From positions 123,381 to 187,380 of the forward strand of contig CAVUUF010000013.1 of the NCBI GenBank assembly GCA_963744575.1: a stretch of DNA of 64,000 bases, written 5' to 3'. Position 1 is the stretch's first letter; every line of letters starts with the position of its first letter. The notes under the pieces were generated by a model that made no database searches, was not told where the DNA came from, and was given only the letters and a program-made list of their open reading frames with translations. The stretch is from Palsa-504 sp963744575 (GTDB lineage: Bacteria; Actinomycetota; Actinomycetes; Streptosporangiales; Streptosporangiaceae). Shown piece by piece: positions 34,805 through 44,476 of the stretch. Both the position numbers and the translations under genes were made by a program.

Positions 34805-34813
34805 AGGACGGGG
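34794..34813. repeat. Right-end hairpin of the IS605-type element
   Basis: CCCCGCCC, loop TGAA, GGACGGGG. It overlaps the tnpA stop codon and matches the left-end hairpin at 17 of 20 positions or better. Confidence 0.75.
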
Positions 34814-34814
34814 C

Positions 34815-35147
34815 TTGCGCCCGGCATCTTTGGTCAAGGTAATCCCGTACCTGGTTGCGCCGGACGATCAGGTAACCCTTGATCCGCAGCGTCTCGTCTG
34901 GCGTCGGCACCCGGAGCACTTGCCCGGACGGCAGTGACACTTCTGCGACCTCCAGGGGCCTGCTCCGGATCAGCTGGCGGACCCCAGACTCGATATCACC
35001 CAGTTCGCCGGGGATGATCTTTCCCGGAGTCACCCGGTTCGTCACCCATCCGTCCGTCGCTTCGATTGCTTCAAGCACCGCGGTGAACCGATCACTGAGA
35101 TCTTGCAGCACATGGTCATGGTCAGAGGAAGTGCGGTGGCTGGCCAC
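34815..35147 (-). pseudogene. Nucleotidyltransferase-like (AbiEii-type) gene cut by the IS element
   Basis: The frame reads VLQDLSDRFTAVLEAIEATDG, WVTNRVTPGKIIPGELGDIE and LEVAEVSLPSGQVLRVPTPD ... RIKGYLIVRRNQVRDYLD. This resembles the central part of AbiEii-type nucleotidyltransferases, in which a conserved RDYLD follows the predicted lysine-rich segment. It breaks off where the IS605 right end begins, and its N-terminus (from a GTG at 35147) also looks short. The remaining C-terminal half is not found on the other side of the element. The assignment is moderate. Confidence 0.55.
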
Positions 35148-35277
35148 GGCGTCCTGGCTGGTACTGCGCCGCGACGTGGCCTGACCTCGTCCACCCGCTC
35201 AGCGGCGGCGCCCCGAACAAGGACGCCGCCGCCGCGGCGTCCGCTGAGCCCACCCAAGACCACCACCCAAGCGACGG

Positions 35278-35283
35278 TAGCTT
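35278..35283 (+). promoter_or_regulatory. -10 element TAGCTT, 7 nt before ATG (leaderless start)
   Basis: TAGCTT is followed by 7 nt and the ATG at 35291. The hexamer lies within an inverted repeat CCCAAGC (35266-35272) / GCTTGGG (35280-35286), which could be an operator. Confidence 0.4.
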
Positions 35284-35290
35284 GGGCGGC

Positions 35291-36388
35291 ATGGGAGCTG
35301 AGGAGCATCTGGCGGCGCGAGGAGAACTTGGCGATCCGGCGGCGCTGGCCGGCCTGTTCCGTGACATGACCGGCGCGCTGGAACTGCTCACCGTGTACCT
35401 GGGCGAGCGGCTGGGCCTGTACCAGGCCCTGCAGGCCGGCGGCCCGGCGACCGCCGCGGAGCTGGCCGGCCGGACGGGCACCACCGAGCGGTATATCCGG
35501 GAATGGCTGGAGCACCATGCCGCTAGCGGGCTGCTTGAGGTGGATGATCCGGCGGCTGGGCCGCTGGCTCGCCGGTACTTTCTGCCACCCGGGCACGTGC
35601 CTGTTCTCGCCGACACAGGCGATGTCCGCTACCAGGCGTTCAACGGTGTCGAGCTAGTCCGCGCCGCGCGCTGGATGGCGGAGGTGGCCGGGGCGATCCG
35701 CAGCGGCGGTGCACCGCCTGCGCTGCCGTGGGCGCCAGAGGGCCGGCCGGAGTTCAACCGGGCGGTGTTCCTCAACCTGCTGGCCGGGCAATGGCTGCCG
35801 GCCATCGCGGAGGTGGACCTGCGGCTGCGCAGCGAGCCGCCCGCACAGGTGGCGGACCTGGCCTGCGGAACGGGCTGGTCCAGCATCGCCATGGCGCAGG
35901 CGTACCCGCTGATCAGCGTCGACGGCTTCGACCTGGACGCGGACGCGATCGCCGCGGCCCGGGCCAATGCGGAGGAAACCGGCCTGGCGGACCGTGTCAC
36001 GTTCACCGTCGCTGACGCGGCCGGCCCCGGTGTCTCCGGCCAGTACGACCTGGTGACGATCATCGAAGGGCTGCACGATATGTCCCGCCCGGCGGATGCG
36101 CTGCGGGTGGCACGCGGGATGCTCACCGAGTCGGGCTGCGTCCTTGTCGCCGACGAGCTGGTCGAGGACGAGTTCACCGCCCCCGCTTCCATCGAGGAGC
36201 AGTATCACTACGCCTGGAGCGTGGTCGCATGCCTGCCTGCGGTCATGGGCGACCCGGATACCGCCGCGACCGGAGCCGTGATGCGACCCGCCACGCTGCG
36301 CCGGTATGCCCTGGAAGCCGGCTTCCATGGCCTGGAAATCCTCCCGGTCGAGGCGGGGATGCTGCGCTTCTACCGGCTGACACCATGA
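35291..36388 (+). CDS. Class I SAM-dependent methyltransferase with winged-helix N-terminus
   Basis: This is a 365-residue protein. An N-terminal winged-helix-like region (TVYLGERLGLYQALQAGGPATAAELAGRTGTTERYIREWLEHHAASGLLEV) is typical of one actinobacterial methyltransferase family. The SAM-binding motif I is VADLACGTGWSSIAMAQAYP (about residue 193), followed by the acidic ribose-binding block GFDLDADAIAAARANAEE. DLVTIIEGLHDMSRPADALR is motif IV. The methyl acceptor is unknown. The start lacks a ribosome site and has a -10 hexamer 7 nt upstream. Confidence 0.9.
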   Translation: MGAEEHLAARGELGDPAALAGLFRDMTGALELLTVYLGERLGLYQALQAGGPATAAELAGRTGTTERYIREWLEHHAASGLLEVDDPAAGPLARRYFLPPGHVPVLADTGDVRYQAFNGVELVRAARWMAEVAGAIRSGGAPPALPWAPEGRPEFNRAVFLNLLAGQWLPAIAEVDLRLRSEPPAQVADLACGTGWSSIAMAQAYPLISVDGFDLDADAIAAARANAEETGLADRVTFTVADAAGPGVSGQYDLVTIIEGLHDMSRPADALRVARGMLTESGCVLVADELVEDEFTAPASIEEQYHYAWSVVACLPAVMGDPDTAATGAVMRPATLRRYALEAGFHGLEILPVEAGMLRFYRLTP

Positions 36389-36528
36389 TCCCCGTGCCCC
36401 GGTGCCGTCAGCCAGGCGCCGGCATCACAAGTTCATGAGCTGGCACCGGTCGTCCGCTGGCGTTCTGTGCGGCCACTGCCCGGGGCGGTGGGGGTGGACA
36501 GACCGCTTTGTCTGGAAGGATCGCTGCC

Positions 36529-37485
36529 ATGTACCCGTCCATTGAGCCATACGATTCCGGCCATCTCGACGTGGGCGACGGTCACGCCGTGTACTGGGAG
36601 GTCGTCGGCTCGCCTGACGGTCTCCCGGCGATCTGGTTGCACGGCGGCCCGGGCGCGCCGGCCTCTCCTACCAGCCGGCGGAACTTCGATCCCGCCCGCT
36701 ATCAGGCGGTCATCTTCGACCAGCGGGGGTGCGGGCGCAGCCGCCCCCTGGCCAGCGACGCCGGCGCAGGCCTGTCGGCCAACACCACTGACCACCTGGT
36801 CGCTGACATGGAGCGCCTGCGCTCGCATCTCGGCATCGACCGATGGGTTGTGGTGGGGGGCTCGTGGGGCGTAACGCTCGCCCTGGCCTACGCGCAACGT
36901 CACCCGGACCGGGTCCTCGGCATGGTGCTGGCGGCAGTGACGTCAGGGCGGTGGAGGGAGACGCAGTGGATCACGCGGGACATGGGGCGAGTGTTCCCCC
37001 GTCAGTGGGACCGCTTCGTGGAACTGCTGCCCGCGGCCGAACGCGGCGGCGACCTTGCTGCCGCCTACGCCCGGCTTCTGGCTAGCCCGGATCAGGCGGT
37101 GCGTGAGGAGGCTGCCCGGCGCTGGTGTGAGTGGGAGGACACCCACATGTCCCTCGCGCCCGGCTACGAGCCGCACCTCAGTGTGCGGGAGCTGTCCTGG
37201 CAGATGGTCTTCGCCCGGCTGGTGACGCACTACTGGGGACACGGCTGCTTCCTGGCCGACAACGAGGTGCTCGCCAATATGGCGAGGATCGCGCACATCC
37301 CCGCCACGCTGATTCACGGCCTCCACGACGTCTCCGGGCCGCTGGACACTGCGTGGGAGCTGCACCAGGCATGGCCGGCGAGCCGTCTGGTCGTCATCGA
37401 CGACGCCGGTCACTTCGGCGGGAGCATGGGCGAGCAGTTCACCGCCGCGATCGACGCCATGGCCGACCAACTGCACCCCGCATAG
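36529..37485 (+). CDS. Proline iminopeptidase-like alpha/beta hydrolase
   Basis: This 318-residue protein has the prolyl aminopeptidase signature: oxyanion block LHGGPGAP, FDQRGCGRSRPL, nucleophile elbow VVVGGSWGVTLALAYAQRHP (Ser about residue 114), and the cap region with WEDTHMSLAPGYEP. The acid and His are in GLHDVSGPLDTAWEL and IDDAGHFG. It releases N-terminal proline from peptides in the cytoplasm. GGAAGGAT precedes the ATG at 36529. It is a single gene. Confidence 0.92.
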   Translation: MYPSIEPYDSGHLDVGDGHAVYWEVVGSPDGLPAIWLHGGPGAPASPTSRRNFDPARYQAVIFDQRGCGRSRPLASDAGAGLSANTTDHLVADMERLRSHLGIDRWVVVGGSWGVTLALAYAQRHPDRVLGMVLAAVTSGRWRETQWITRDMGRVFPRQWDRFVELLPAAERGGDLAAAYARLLASPDQAVREEAARRWCEWEDTHMSLAPGYEPHLSVRELSWQMVFARLVTHYWGHGCFLADNEVLANMARIAHIPATLIHGLHDVSGPLDTAWELHQAWPASRLVVIDDAGHFGGSMGEQFTAAIDAMADQLHPA

Positions 37486-37523
37486 CCACCCAAGGGCGCC
37501 CGCGCGGGAACGTACCGGGCCGT

Positions 37524-38531
37524 TTAGAGCTGGTCCTGCTGGTAGGTGGTGAGGCCGTATCGTCTGGCGAGCGGGTTCCAGAGGCTGACGAACGCCTGCT
37601 TGCCGGCGTTCGCCTGGCCCTCGGGGATGTAGGAGGCCCGCAGGCCGGCGTCGGATCGGCTGGTGCGGTAGCAGCCGCGGGTGATGTTGTCGTCGGCCCA
37701 CCGGGCGAGATCGGTGTCCACCTGGGCTGACGCCTGCCAGGCGCCGGTCAGGTCCGGCAGCATCGCTGCAGGCAGCAGGGAACGGCCCGGCAGGCTCCCG
37801 AGTCGCGACAGCAGACGCTGCCGGGAACTGGCTGCGCGGGCGAAGGTCCGCGCGTCCTGGCGAAGGGACGGGCCGCAGCCGCGCGCGTCCACGGCCGCAT
37901 CGATGACGGCGGCGCGGTCGGTGACGCTCTGCGCCAGTAGTCCGGACAGCTGCGCCGCCGCCTGCCGCCGCGCGACCTGCGACGAGGCAGACGGCGTGGT
38001 GCCGGTGATGCCGCTTGCGGCAGTGCGACCCGAGTGGGCCCGGAAGATGACGACCCCGGCCACGACCGCCAGGAGGGCGGCGGCCACGATCACCGGACCC
38101 AGCGGGCGGCGGGAACGCCGCGGGCCGCCAGGGGCAGGAGCCAGCCGCAGGTTACCGAGCATCGTCGTGGGCGGGTCGCCAGGCGGCACCGGACCCAGGC
38201 CATCCACCCGCGTCGCGTCCGGGTCGGCGGGCGGCGGTTGCACACCGTCCGGTGGCGCCGGCCACGGCTGCGGGCCGGGCGGCGGCCACCGGGGCGCATA
38301 CCAGGATTCCCAGGGCGCGGGCTCTGGCTGCGGCGGCGGAGCGGCCGTGAGTGACGCCGACGGCGGCAACGTGGACTGCGGCGGGGCGGGGACCACTGGC
38401 AACGGCGCCGTCGGCGGCCGGGACGGCGCAGCGCGGCCGGTGTCCGGCTGCCCGCAGACCGGGCAGAGCCGAGAGCCAGGCTGCACGGGGTGCCCGCACG
38501 TCCGGTTACCTGAACCAGCCACACCGACCAT
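37524..38531 (-). CDS. Zinc-ribbon, Pro-rich, single-pass membrane protein
   Basis: This is a 335-residue protein. An N-terminal zinc ribbon (TCGHPVQPGSRLCPVCGQ) is followed by about 110 Pro-rich residues, a single hydrophobic segment (GPVIVAAALLAVVAGVVIF) and an extracytoplasmic Ala/Ser/Gln-rich domain of about 165 residues with a few Cys (DARGCGPS, TRGCYRTS). The layout suggests a cytoplasmic metal-binding tip joined to an outer sensor or binding domain. The outer domain is not recognised. The ATG at 38531 or the GTG at 38537 may start it. Confidence 0.75.
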   Translation of the reverse strand: MVGVAGSGNRTCGHPVQPGSRLCPVCGQPDTGRAAPSRPPTAPLPVVPAPPQSTLPPSASLTAAPPPQPEPAPWESWYAPRWPPPGPQPWPAPPDGVQPPPADPDATRVDGLGPVPPGDPPTTMLGNLRLAPAPGGPRRSRRPLGPVIVAAALLAVVAGVVIFRAHSGRTAASGITGTTPSASSQVARRQAAAQLSGLLAQSVTDRAAVIDAAVDARGCGPSLRQDARTFARAASSRQRLLSRLGSLPGRSLLPAAMLPDLTGAWQASAQVDTDLARWADDNITRGCYRTSRSDAGLRASYIPEGQANAGKQAFVSLWNPLARRYGLTTYQQDQL

Positions 38532-38852
38532 AGTCACAGCAGGCTAGACCACGCATCCGCGCTCGCCAACCGGAACGCGATGACTGCGGCCTCAGCACGA
38601 GTCACTGCTAGCACGCGCTGACCGGCAGGCAGCCGCCACCTATACCTACCTGGGCATCACCATGCCCGCGGCCATGACCACCGCCGCGGCCTGCAATCAC
38701 GTCTCGATCAGTTGCCCGAACTCCTCAGCCCCGCAAAGCCTCTGGCCGGCGTTCTTCGTCCGTGCCGACGGCGTCACCACCGGACGGCTGCGGCGCAACG
38801 TCCCCGGAGTGCTTGTCGCGGCGCCCGGGACCCGCTGCGTCCGGTTTCTTGC
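38532..38852. other. Intergenic stretch without assignable gene
   Basis: These 321 bases lie between two minus-strand units. Short open frames occur on both strands, but none has a ribosome site plus recognisable protein sequence. No tRNA, strong hairpin or repeat was seen. Confidence 0.5.
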
Positions 38853-39349
38853 TCACTGGGCCTGGGCGGACTCGTCTACCGGCGGACCGGCGGTGAAGGC
38901 GCTGCGGAACTCCGTCACCGCCTCGCTCGGCGGCAGGGCATAGGCCGTACGGCGGCTGGTGCCGGTGCCGTTCAGCCGGCTGAGCCTGATCGCGGTCTCG
39001 GCTGCGGCCACGGCCACCGGCAGGCCGTTGAGCACCGTCGCGCCGCCGATGGGATCCGTACCGCGGACCGCGCCTCCGCCAGGCCGGGCTCCTGGAAGTG
39101 GCCGATCACGAATGCGTCATATCCCTGCTGCCGGGCGGTGAGCGCATTGGCGATCACCCGCGCCGCGCAGCGGAACTCGGTGATCGGGTGCGGGTACCGG
39201 GTGTCCGGCTGGATGCCGAATACCTCCACCTGGCAGCCTGGGCTGCTGACCGAGCCCAGGTACCTCTCGAGCCGGGTAAAGTACGGCCGGTCGGCGTCCG
39301 GGTCGGTGAAGCTCTGGTACCAGATCCGCGGGCCAGCTACTCCTTGCAT
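38853..39349 (-). pseudogene. Asp/Glu/hydantoin racemase family, internal deletion with frameshift
   Basis: The gene starts well: ATG at 39349 with AGGAGG, then GPRIWYQSFTDPD ... TEFRCAARVIANALTARQQGYDAFVIGHFQEPGLAEARSAV, the first half of a hydantoin/aspartate racemase. At about 39055 the sequence changes frame and resumes with the C-terminal end (GTDPIGGATVLNGLPVAVAAAETAIRLSRLNGTGTSRRTAYALPPSEAVTEFR). About 100 central residues, including one catalytic Cys region, are missing. The product is not functional. Confidence 0.8.
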
Positions 39350-39465
39350 CCAAGCTCCTCCTGTGTCTGGGGGCTGCTCCGTGACAGCGGGCCTGCGGTC
39401 TGAGGTCAGCCGGCCCGCGCATAACGGAGCGCGACGACCCCGTTGCTGTGCGGCGGGCTTCTTTC

Positions 39466-39732
39466 TCATGCCGGGTTCTTTCCGCGGCGCCGATCCGGTG
39501 CGCCGGACCGGGCGAGGGCGTAGCCGACCAGGGCGTTCGCATGCCCGTGGCCGACGCCGTGGTCGGCCTTGAGCCAGTCGACCAGGGCCTTGTGCCTGGT
39601 CAGGTCAGAGGAGTCGATGAGGTCGAGCCAGTAGCTGATTGGCCGGCCGTACTTCTTCTCGATGGACGGGAAGCCGTACTTCTTCTCGATGGACGGGAAG
39701 TAGTACGCGGGGCCGGTGACGCGTTCGGTCAT
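39466..39732 (-). CDS. DUF4287 protein with duplicated 9-residue segment
   Basis: This 88-residue protein matches the DUF4287 pattern (YFPSIEKKYGRPISYWLDLI then SSDLTRHKALVDWLKADHGVGHGHANALVGYAL). The segment FPSIEKKYG occurs twice in tandem because of an exact 27-bp duplication, so the protein is 9 residues longer than expected. GGAG lies before the ATG, and the start overlaps the alpha/beta hydrolase stop (ATGA). The function of DUF4287 is unknown. It is the last gene of a four-gene operon. Confidence 0.88.
   Translation of the reverse strand: MTERVTGPAYYFPSIEKKYGFPSIEKKYGRPISYWLDLIDSSDLTRHKALVDWLKADHGVGHGHANALVGYALARSGAPDRRRGKNPA
39647..39700. repeat. Exact 27-bp tandem duplication inside the DUF4287 gene
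   Basis: Positions 39647-39673 and 39674-39700 are identical. Each copy encodes FPSIEKKYG on the minus strand. The absence of any difference between copies suggests a recent event. Confidence 0.95.
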
Positions 39733-40586
39733 GTTATCTCCTGCTCATGCTCGCGGGCGGTGTCGTGGCCGGTGAGGAACTCGGTCAGGGTGGCCGCGAT
39801 GGTCTTGGCGTCGAGCTTCTTGGTGTGGCCCAGGCCACGGCGCTCGATGAGCCGGCCGTCGGGCAGGGCGGCGGCGACGGCTGCCGCGGCGTGCCGGAGG
39901 AAGGACGGGCTTTCCTTCTCAGCACCGCACATCACGAGTACCGGCATGGTGACCGACGCCCACTGGCCGGCGGGCAGCGGCCGCCCAGCCTGGTAGCCGT
40001 CGAGAAGCCGGGCGTCGTAGCGCAGGGTGTGCGCGACGGCGGTGAGCCGCTTCCATACCCCGGGCATCAGGCGCAGCAGTCCGGGGACGAAGGAGGGCGC
40101 GCCCATGCCATCCGTCATGAAGTAGCGCACCGCCTCGCCGCGGCGGCCCGCGTCGATCAGTTCGGTGACTCGCTGGAGCAGGTCGGCAGGCGGCCGCCGG
40201 TCGCCGGGGTCGACCACCAGGGGCGGTTCTTGCACGGCGAGCCGGAGCACCGGCACGCCCGCGGCGGCTGCGTCGAGGGCGAGGACGGCGCCGGAGGACA
40301 GGCCCCACACGTGGGCGTGCCCGCCCGCGGCGGCGATCACCGCGGCGAGGTCCTCGATCTCGCGGTCGATGGCGTAAGGATGGCTGTCGCCGCTGTCGCC
40401 GCTGTCGCCGCGACCGCGGCGGTCGTAGCTGTAGACGGTGAAGCGGGCGGACAGCAGCTCAGCCAGCTTGACCTGGCCGGGGTAGCGGCGGTAGCTGAAC
40501 GTGCCGCCGACCAGGACCAGCGGCTCGCCGGTGCCGGTACGGTCGTAGGCGATCGGGGTTCCGTCGGATGAGGTCACGGTGTTCAT
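39729..40586 (-). CDS. Alpha/beta hydrolase
   Basis: This 285-residue protein has the alpha/beta hydrolase fold pattern: LVLVGGTFSYRRYP, YSYDRRGRGDSGD, and a nucleophile elbow VWGLSSGAVLAL (Ser about residue 102). The acid lies in LVMCGAEKESPSF, and the His in RGLGHTKKL. RGDSGDSGDS reflects a short 9-bp repeat. The substrate is unknown. It overlaps both neighbours by ATGA and belongs to the operon controlled from the divergent LuxR-type gene. Confidence 0.88.
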   Translation of the reverse strand: MNTVTSSDGTPIAYDRTGTGEPLVLVGGTFSYRRYPGQVKLAELLSARFTVYSYDRRGRGDSGDSGDSHPYAIDREIEDLAAVIAAAGGHAHVWGLSSGAVLALDAAAAGVPVLRLAVQEPPLVVDPGDRRPPADLLQRVTELIDAGRRGEAVRYFMTDGMGAPSFVPGLLRLMPGVWKRLTAVAHTLRYDARLLDGYQAGRPLPAGQWASVTMPVLVMCGAEKESPSFLRHAAAAVAAALPDGRLIERRGLGHTKKLDAKTIAATLTEFLTGHDTAREHEQEIT

Positions 40587-41281
40587 GGCAGGCTCCGTAT
40601 GGTGGTCAGCCGGGCGGTGGTGAAGGCGGCCCACAGCAGGGCGGTGGACACGCCGATGAACAAGGTGAGCGAGCCGTGCGGAGCGCCGCCGGTGGCGACT
40701 CCCGCCGCGCATAGCACGCCGGCGGCCACGGAACAGACCGCAGTAGTCCGCTGCCCGCAGGCCCGGTAACGGCGGGCGGCGACAAAGCAGAAGACGATCA
40801 GCGCGAGGAACGCGGCACTGCCGCTCACCTCGTGCAGCACACCGTGCCAGCTGGAGATGGCGCTGGCACCCTGTGGGGTGCCCGGCGGGAACCCGCCGCT
40901 GGGGTCCGGGTGAAATATTCCGCCCCCGATCAGGCCGACTCCGGCGATGACGAGCAGCCTGGGTGCCCAGCGGCTACCGGGACCTTCGGTGACCGAGCGG
41001 CGCAAGGCGCCGCTGGCGGCAATGAGCAACAGCCCGGTGACGATGAAGTTGGCCGCCTGTACCCACCCCAAGCTGCCGTCGTCGAGTAGGCTGAGCGCGT
41101 TGCGGGTCAGGTTGAACCCGGGCCGGGTCAGCGCCTGAACCAGCGCCACGACCACGAACAGCGGCCCGGCGACGGCGGCGCAGGCACGCAGGGCCCGTGC
41201 GGCGGGAGCGTCCGACGTGTTCCGGTCCGCGGCGGTGATGGCCCTGGCCGGGTGAGCCCTGGCCGTTGTCTGACTGGTCAT
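40583..41281 (-). CDS. DUF998 membrane protein
   Basis: This 232-residue protein has six likely membrane segments. GPLFVVVALVQALTRPGFNLTRNALSLLDDGSLGWVQAANFIVTGLLLI is the DUF998 signature, and SSWHGVLHEVSGSAAFLALIVFCFVAARRY follows. DUF998 proteins are uncharacterised integral membrane proteins, often beside hydrolases and LuxR or TetR regulators. The start overlaps the preceding small ORF and the stop overlaps the hydrolase gene. Confidence 0.88.
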   Translation of the reverse strand: MTSQTTARAHPARAITAADRNTSDAPAARALRACAAVAGPLFVVVALVQALTRPGFNLTRNALSLLDDGSLGWVQAANFIVTGLLLIAASGALRRSVTEGPGSRWAPRLLVIAGVGLIGGGIFHPDPSGGFPPGTPQGASAISSWHGVLHEVSGSAAFLALIVFCFVAARRYRACGQRTTAVCSVAAGVLCAAGVATGGAPHGSLTLFIGVSTALLWAAFTTARLTTIRSLP

Positions 41282-41475
41282 GATGGTGATCCTCCCTTTT
41301 CCTGTTCTTCCGGGTTGGCCTGGCGAAGCTGGCAGATGCAGTCCTCTACGGCTTCGATGAGCTCGAGCCAGCCCCAGAAGCGCCGGCTGCGACCGGTGCC
41401 GAGGTGGCCGAGCGAGCCGACGGGCTCGTCGCCGTCGGCCCCCAGTTCGAGGGTGAGATGCACGTGATCTGCCAT
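41278..41475 (-). CDS. Small acidic protein of unknown function
   Basis: This 65-residue frame (MADHVHLTLELGADGDEPVG, then LGTGRSRRFWGWLELIEAVEDCI) is the first gene of the operon. Its stop overlaps the DUF998 start (CATGATG). A GTG at 41490 would add five residues. No family is recognised; the Trp-rich middle and acidic helix suggest a small folded or partner protein. Tight coupling with the next genes supports that it is real. Confidence 0.6.
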   Translation of the reverse strand: MADHVHLTLELGADGDEPVGSLGHLGTGRSRRFWGWLELIEAVEDCICQLRQANPEEQEKGGSPS

Positions 41476-41613
41476 GTCAGTCAGCTTCACGCCGCGCTGC
41501 CTGCCGCCGCATCGGGTGGCCCCGCCTGACCTTTTCCCGCCCGATGCCTGTCCGGCGCCTAGCTATCCTGGGCACGCAGGGCGAGGCGTGGCAGCATCGG
41601 CGGTGTCAGCGTC

Positions 41614-44468
41614 GTGCGAAGGGAGACCACTCTGGGCCGGGACGATCTGCTGGAGCGTGACACCGAACTGGCCGTGATCCGCGACGCGATCACCGCAGCG
41701 GTGCGGGCACGCGGGGGCGGCATGCTGCTCATCGAGGGTCCTGTGGGCATCGGCAAGACCTCACTGCTTGAGGCGGCCGCCCGGATCGCCAGCGAGCTGG
41801 GCGCGTCGGTCATGCGAGCACGCGGCGGCGAGCTGGAACGGAACTTCTCGTTCGGCGTGGTCCGCCAGCTGCTGGAAACGCCGGTGTCGACGCTGGGTAC
41901 CGCAGAGCGCGCCCGCGTCCTGAGCGGAGCCGCGCGATCCGCGGCGCCCGTCGTGGATGCGTCGGCCGCGGCCACGCCCCTGCCGGGCGAGCAGGCCGCC
42001 GCCGAAGAGCGGGCCTTCATGGTCTCGCACGGGCTGTACTGGCTGGTGTGTAACCTCGCCGACACCGCGCCGTTGTTCCTGGCAGTTGATGACGGGCAAT
42101 GGTGTGATGCCAGCTCGGCGCGGTTCTTGAGCTATCTGGCCCGGCGACTCGATGAGCTGCCGGTGCTACTGGCGGTCGCGGTGCGTTCCGGCGAGCCTGA
42201 AGGCGAGGCGGCGGGGACCGCGTTGAGCGATGGCCAGGCGCGGGTGCTGCGTCCCGGGCCGTTGAGCGTGGCGGCCGCCAGCGAGTTCGTCCGCCGGAAG
42301 CTCGCGGCCGACGCCGGCCCGGACTTCTGCCGGGAATGCTGCCAGGTCAGTGGCGGTAACCCGTTTCTGCTGGGTGCCTTGCTTGATGAGCTGGCAGCAG
42401 AGCGGATCGTCCCCAGCTCGGCCAATGCGGCGCGGCTGGCCAGCGTGCGGCCGAAGACCGTAACCCGGGGGTTGCTGGCCCGGCTGGCCCGTCTTGGCCC
42501 GGAGGCGGGATCGCTGGCGCGGGCGGTGGCGGTGCTCGGGAGCGCAGAGCTCCGGGAGGCGGCCGCGCTGGCGGGCATAGAGCTGGCCGTCGCCGCGCGG
42601 ACGGCCGGCACGCTGACAGAAGCGGACATTCTCTCCCGGCAGCATCGGCTTGAATTCGCCCACCCGCTGCTGCGGAATGTGGTGTACGAGAGCATCCCGC
42701 CAGCGCAACGCGCGCTCGATCATGGACGCGCGGCCTGGTTGTACAGCAATCCGATAGCCGACCATGAACGCATGGCCGCGCATCTACTGCAGGCCGCGCC
42801 GGCGGGCGATGCCCGGGTGGTGGATGTGCTCCGGGAGGCGGCCGGGCTGGCCCTGCGGCATGGCGCCGCGAGCGCGGCCTGCGCCCGGCTACGCCGCGCG
42901 CTGCGGGAACCCCCGGGCCTAGCCCAGCTACCCGCCCTCACGCGTGAACTTGCCACGGCCGAGCTGCAGGCACGCGAGCCGGGCGCGGCCGGGCGGTTCA
43001 GGATGCGCTGGCTCTCACCGAGCAGCCGGTGCCGCGAGCCGAAATCGCCTTGCTGCTCGGGAAGGCACTGATCAACGCGGGGCGGCTCGCCGAGGCCGAG
43101 GCGGTCCTGACCGAGGCGATCGGCGGCCTCGGCGACCGCGACCATGACCTTGCGCTACGGCTGGAAACCTGGCGTTCCGGACTAGGGGTGCTCAGCCGGC
43201 AGTTCCGGGCCGGCCTGGAGCAGCGGCTACCGCTGCTGCGCCCGCTGGCCGAGCAGGCCGGCCCGGCTGGCCGTGGCCTGCTGATCGTGCTGGCTTACCG
43301 CGCCGCGATGGACGGCGCCAGCCACAAGGAGGTGGTTGACCTCGCCGACCACGGACTCGACGACGGGCGGTTCCTGGCCACGGAAACCGACGGCCTGCCC
43401 CTGCCCTTCGCGATGCGCCTGCTCGGCTGGATCGATGAGCTCGACCGGGCCGATCGGGTTCATCAGAGCCTGCTCGCTGCCGCACGTGAGGGATCAATCG
43501 TCGCGTTCGCGATCGCGGCCGTCTGCGCCGCGTCCACGGCCCTGCGCCGCGGGCAACTTGCCGTCGCCGAGGCTGAGGCCCGGACGGCGACCGGGCTCTC
43601 GGTCCAGCACGACCTGAAGTTCTACGAGCCATTCGCCCGCGCCCTGCTCGCCGAAGCCCTGCTGGAACGGGGCCGCCTTGACCAGGCTGCCGCAGCCGTG
43701 GACGGCATTGACCTGGAGCGGATACGGGGGTCAGGTCCCAGCGGCTTGCTGCTGTACGTGCGGGGACGGTTGCGGGCGGCCCGCGGAGACCGCGGCGGCG
43801 CCGAAACCGATCTGCGTGAATGCGGGGAGATCTACGAGGCGATGGGGTACTGCAACCCGAACATCATGCCGTGGCGCTCGGCCCTCGCCGCAGTGCTGCC
43901 CGACCCGGCCGAAGCGCATGCGCTGGCCGGCACCGAGCTAGCCCGCGCCCGGCAAGCCGGGCAGCCGCGGGGTATCGGGATCGCGCTGCGGGCCAGTGCG
44001 CTGCTCGGTGACCGTGATGAGCGCATTCCGCTGCTACAGGACGCAGCCGAGACGCTGAGCCGGTCACCCTCGGCGCTGGAACTCGCCCGCACGCTCACCG
44101 AGTACGGCACCGCGCTGGCTCGCAGCGGTCAGCGCGTCAGCGCGCGAGAGCCGCTCCAGCAGGCGATGGACCTGGCGGCCCAGTGCGGGGCACAACCGCT
44201 GACGCGGAGGGCGCGCGAGGAACTCCGCGCCGTCGGCGCCCGGCCCCGCCGCGAACGCCTCACCGGGATCGAGAGCCTCACCCCTGGCGAGCTTGGCGTG
44301 GCGAGACTGGCTGCGCAGGGTCTCACCAACCGCCAGATCGCCCAAGCGCTGTTTGTCAGCACCAAAACCGTCGGCACTCACCTAGGCCACATCTACGACA
44401 AGCTGGCGGTCAACAACCGGGAAGACCTCGCCCAGATCACGCGGGAGGCCAGCAGCACGCCGCAGTAA
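41614..44468 (+). pseudogene. Large ATP-binding LuxR-family (LAL-type) regulator, one frameshift
   Basis: Two overlapping frames (41614-43071 and 43029-44468) make one protein of about 950 residues. The first has an AAA module with Walker A GPVGIGKT (42-49) and LFLAVDDGQWCDASSARFL (Walker B). The second has TPR-like helices and the C-terminal LuxR helix-turn-helix (LTPGELGVARLAAQGLTNRQIAQALFVSTKTVGTHLGHIYDKL). Near 43000 the reading passes from GAAGRFRMRW to the expected AVQDALALTEQPVPRAEIALLL by a one-base shift in a G/C run. It may be a true mutation or a sequencing error. It is divergent from the operon of small protein, DUF998, hydrolase and DUF4287, which it probably activates. Confidence 0.82.
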
Positions 44469-44476
44469 CCCGAAAA

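Larger units (their letters stand above)
33841..34815. mobile_element. IS200/IS605-type insertion sequence (divergent tnpB and tnpA)
   Basis: The element carries tnpA and a shortened tnpB in divergent orientation, as in IS605. Both ends have matching hairpins of the form CCCCGCC..TGAA..GACGGGG, at 33846-33865 and 34794-34813; subterminal hairpins are what the HUH transposase recognises. Exact cleavage sites cannot be set from one sequence. The right end truncates a nucleotidyltransferase-like gene. Confidence 0.85.
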
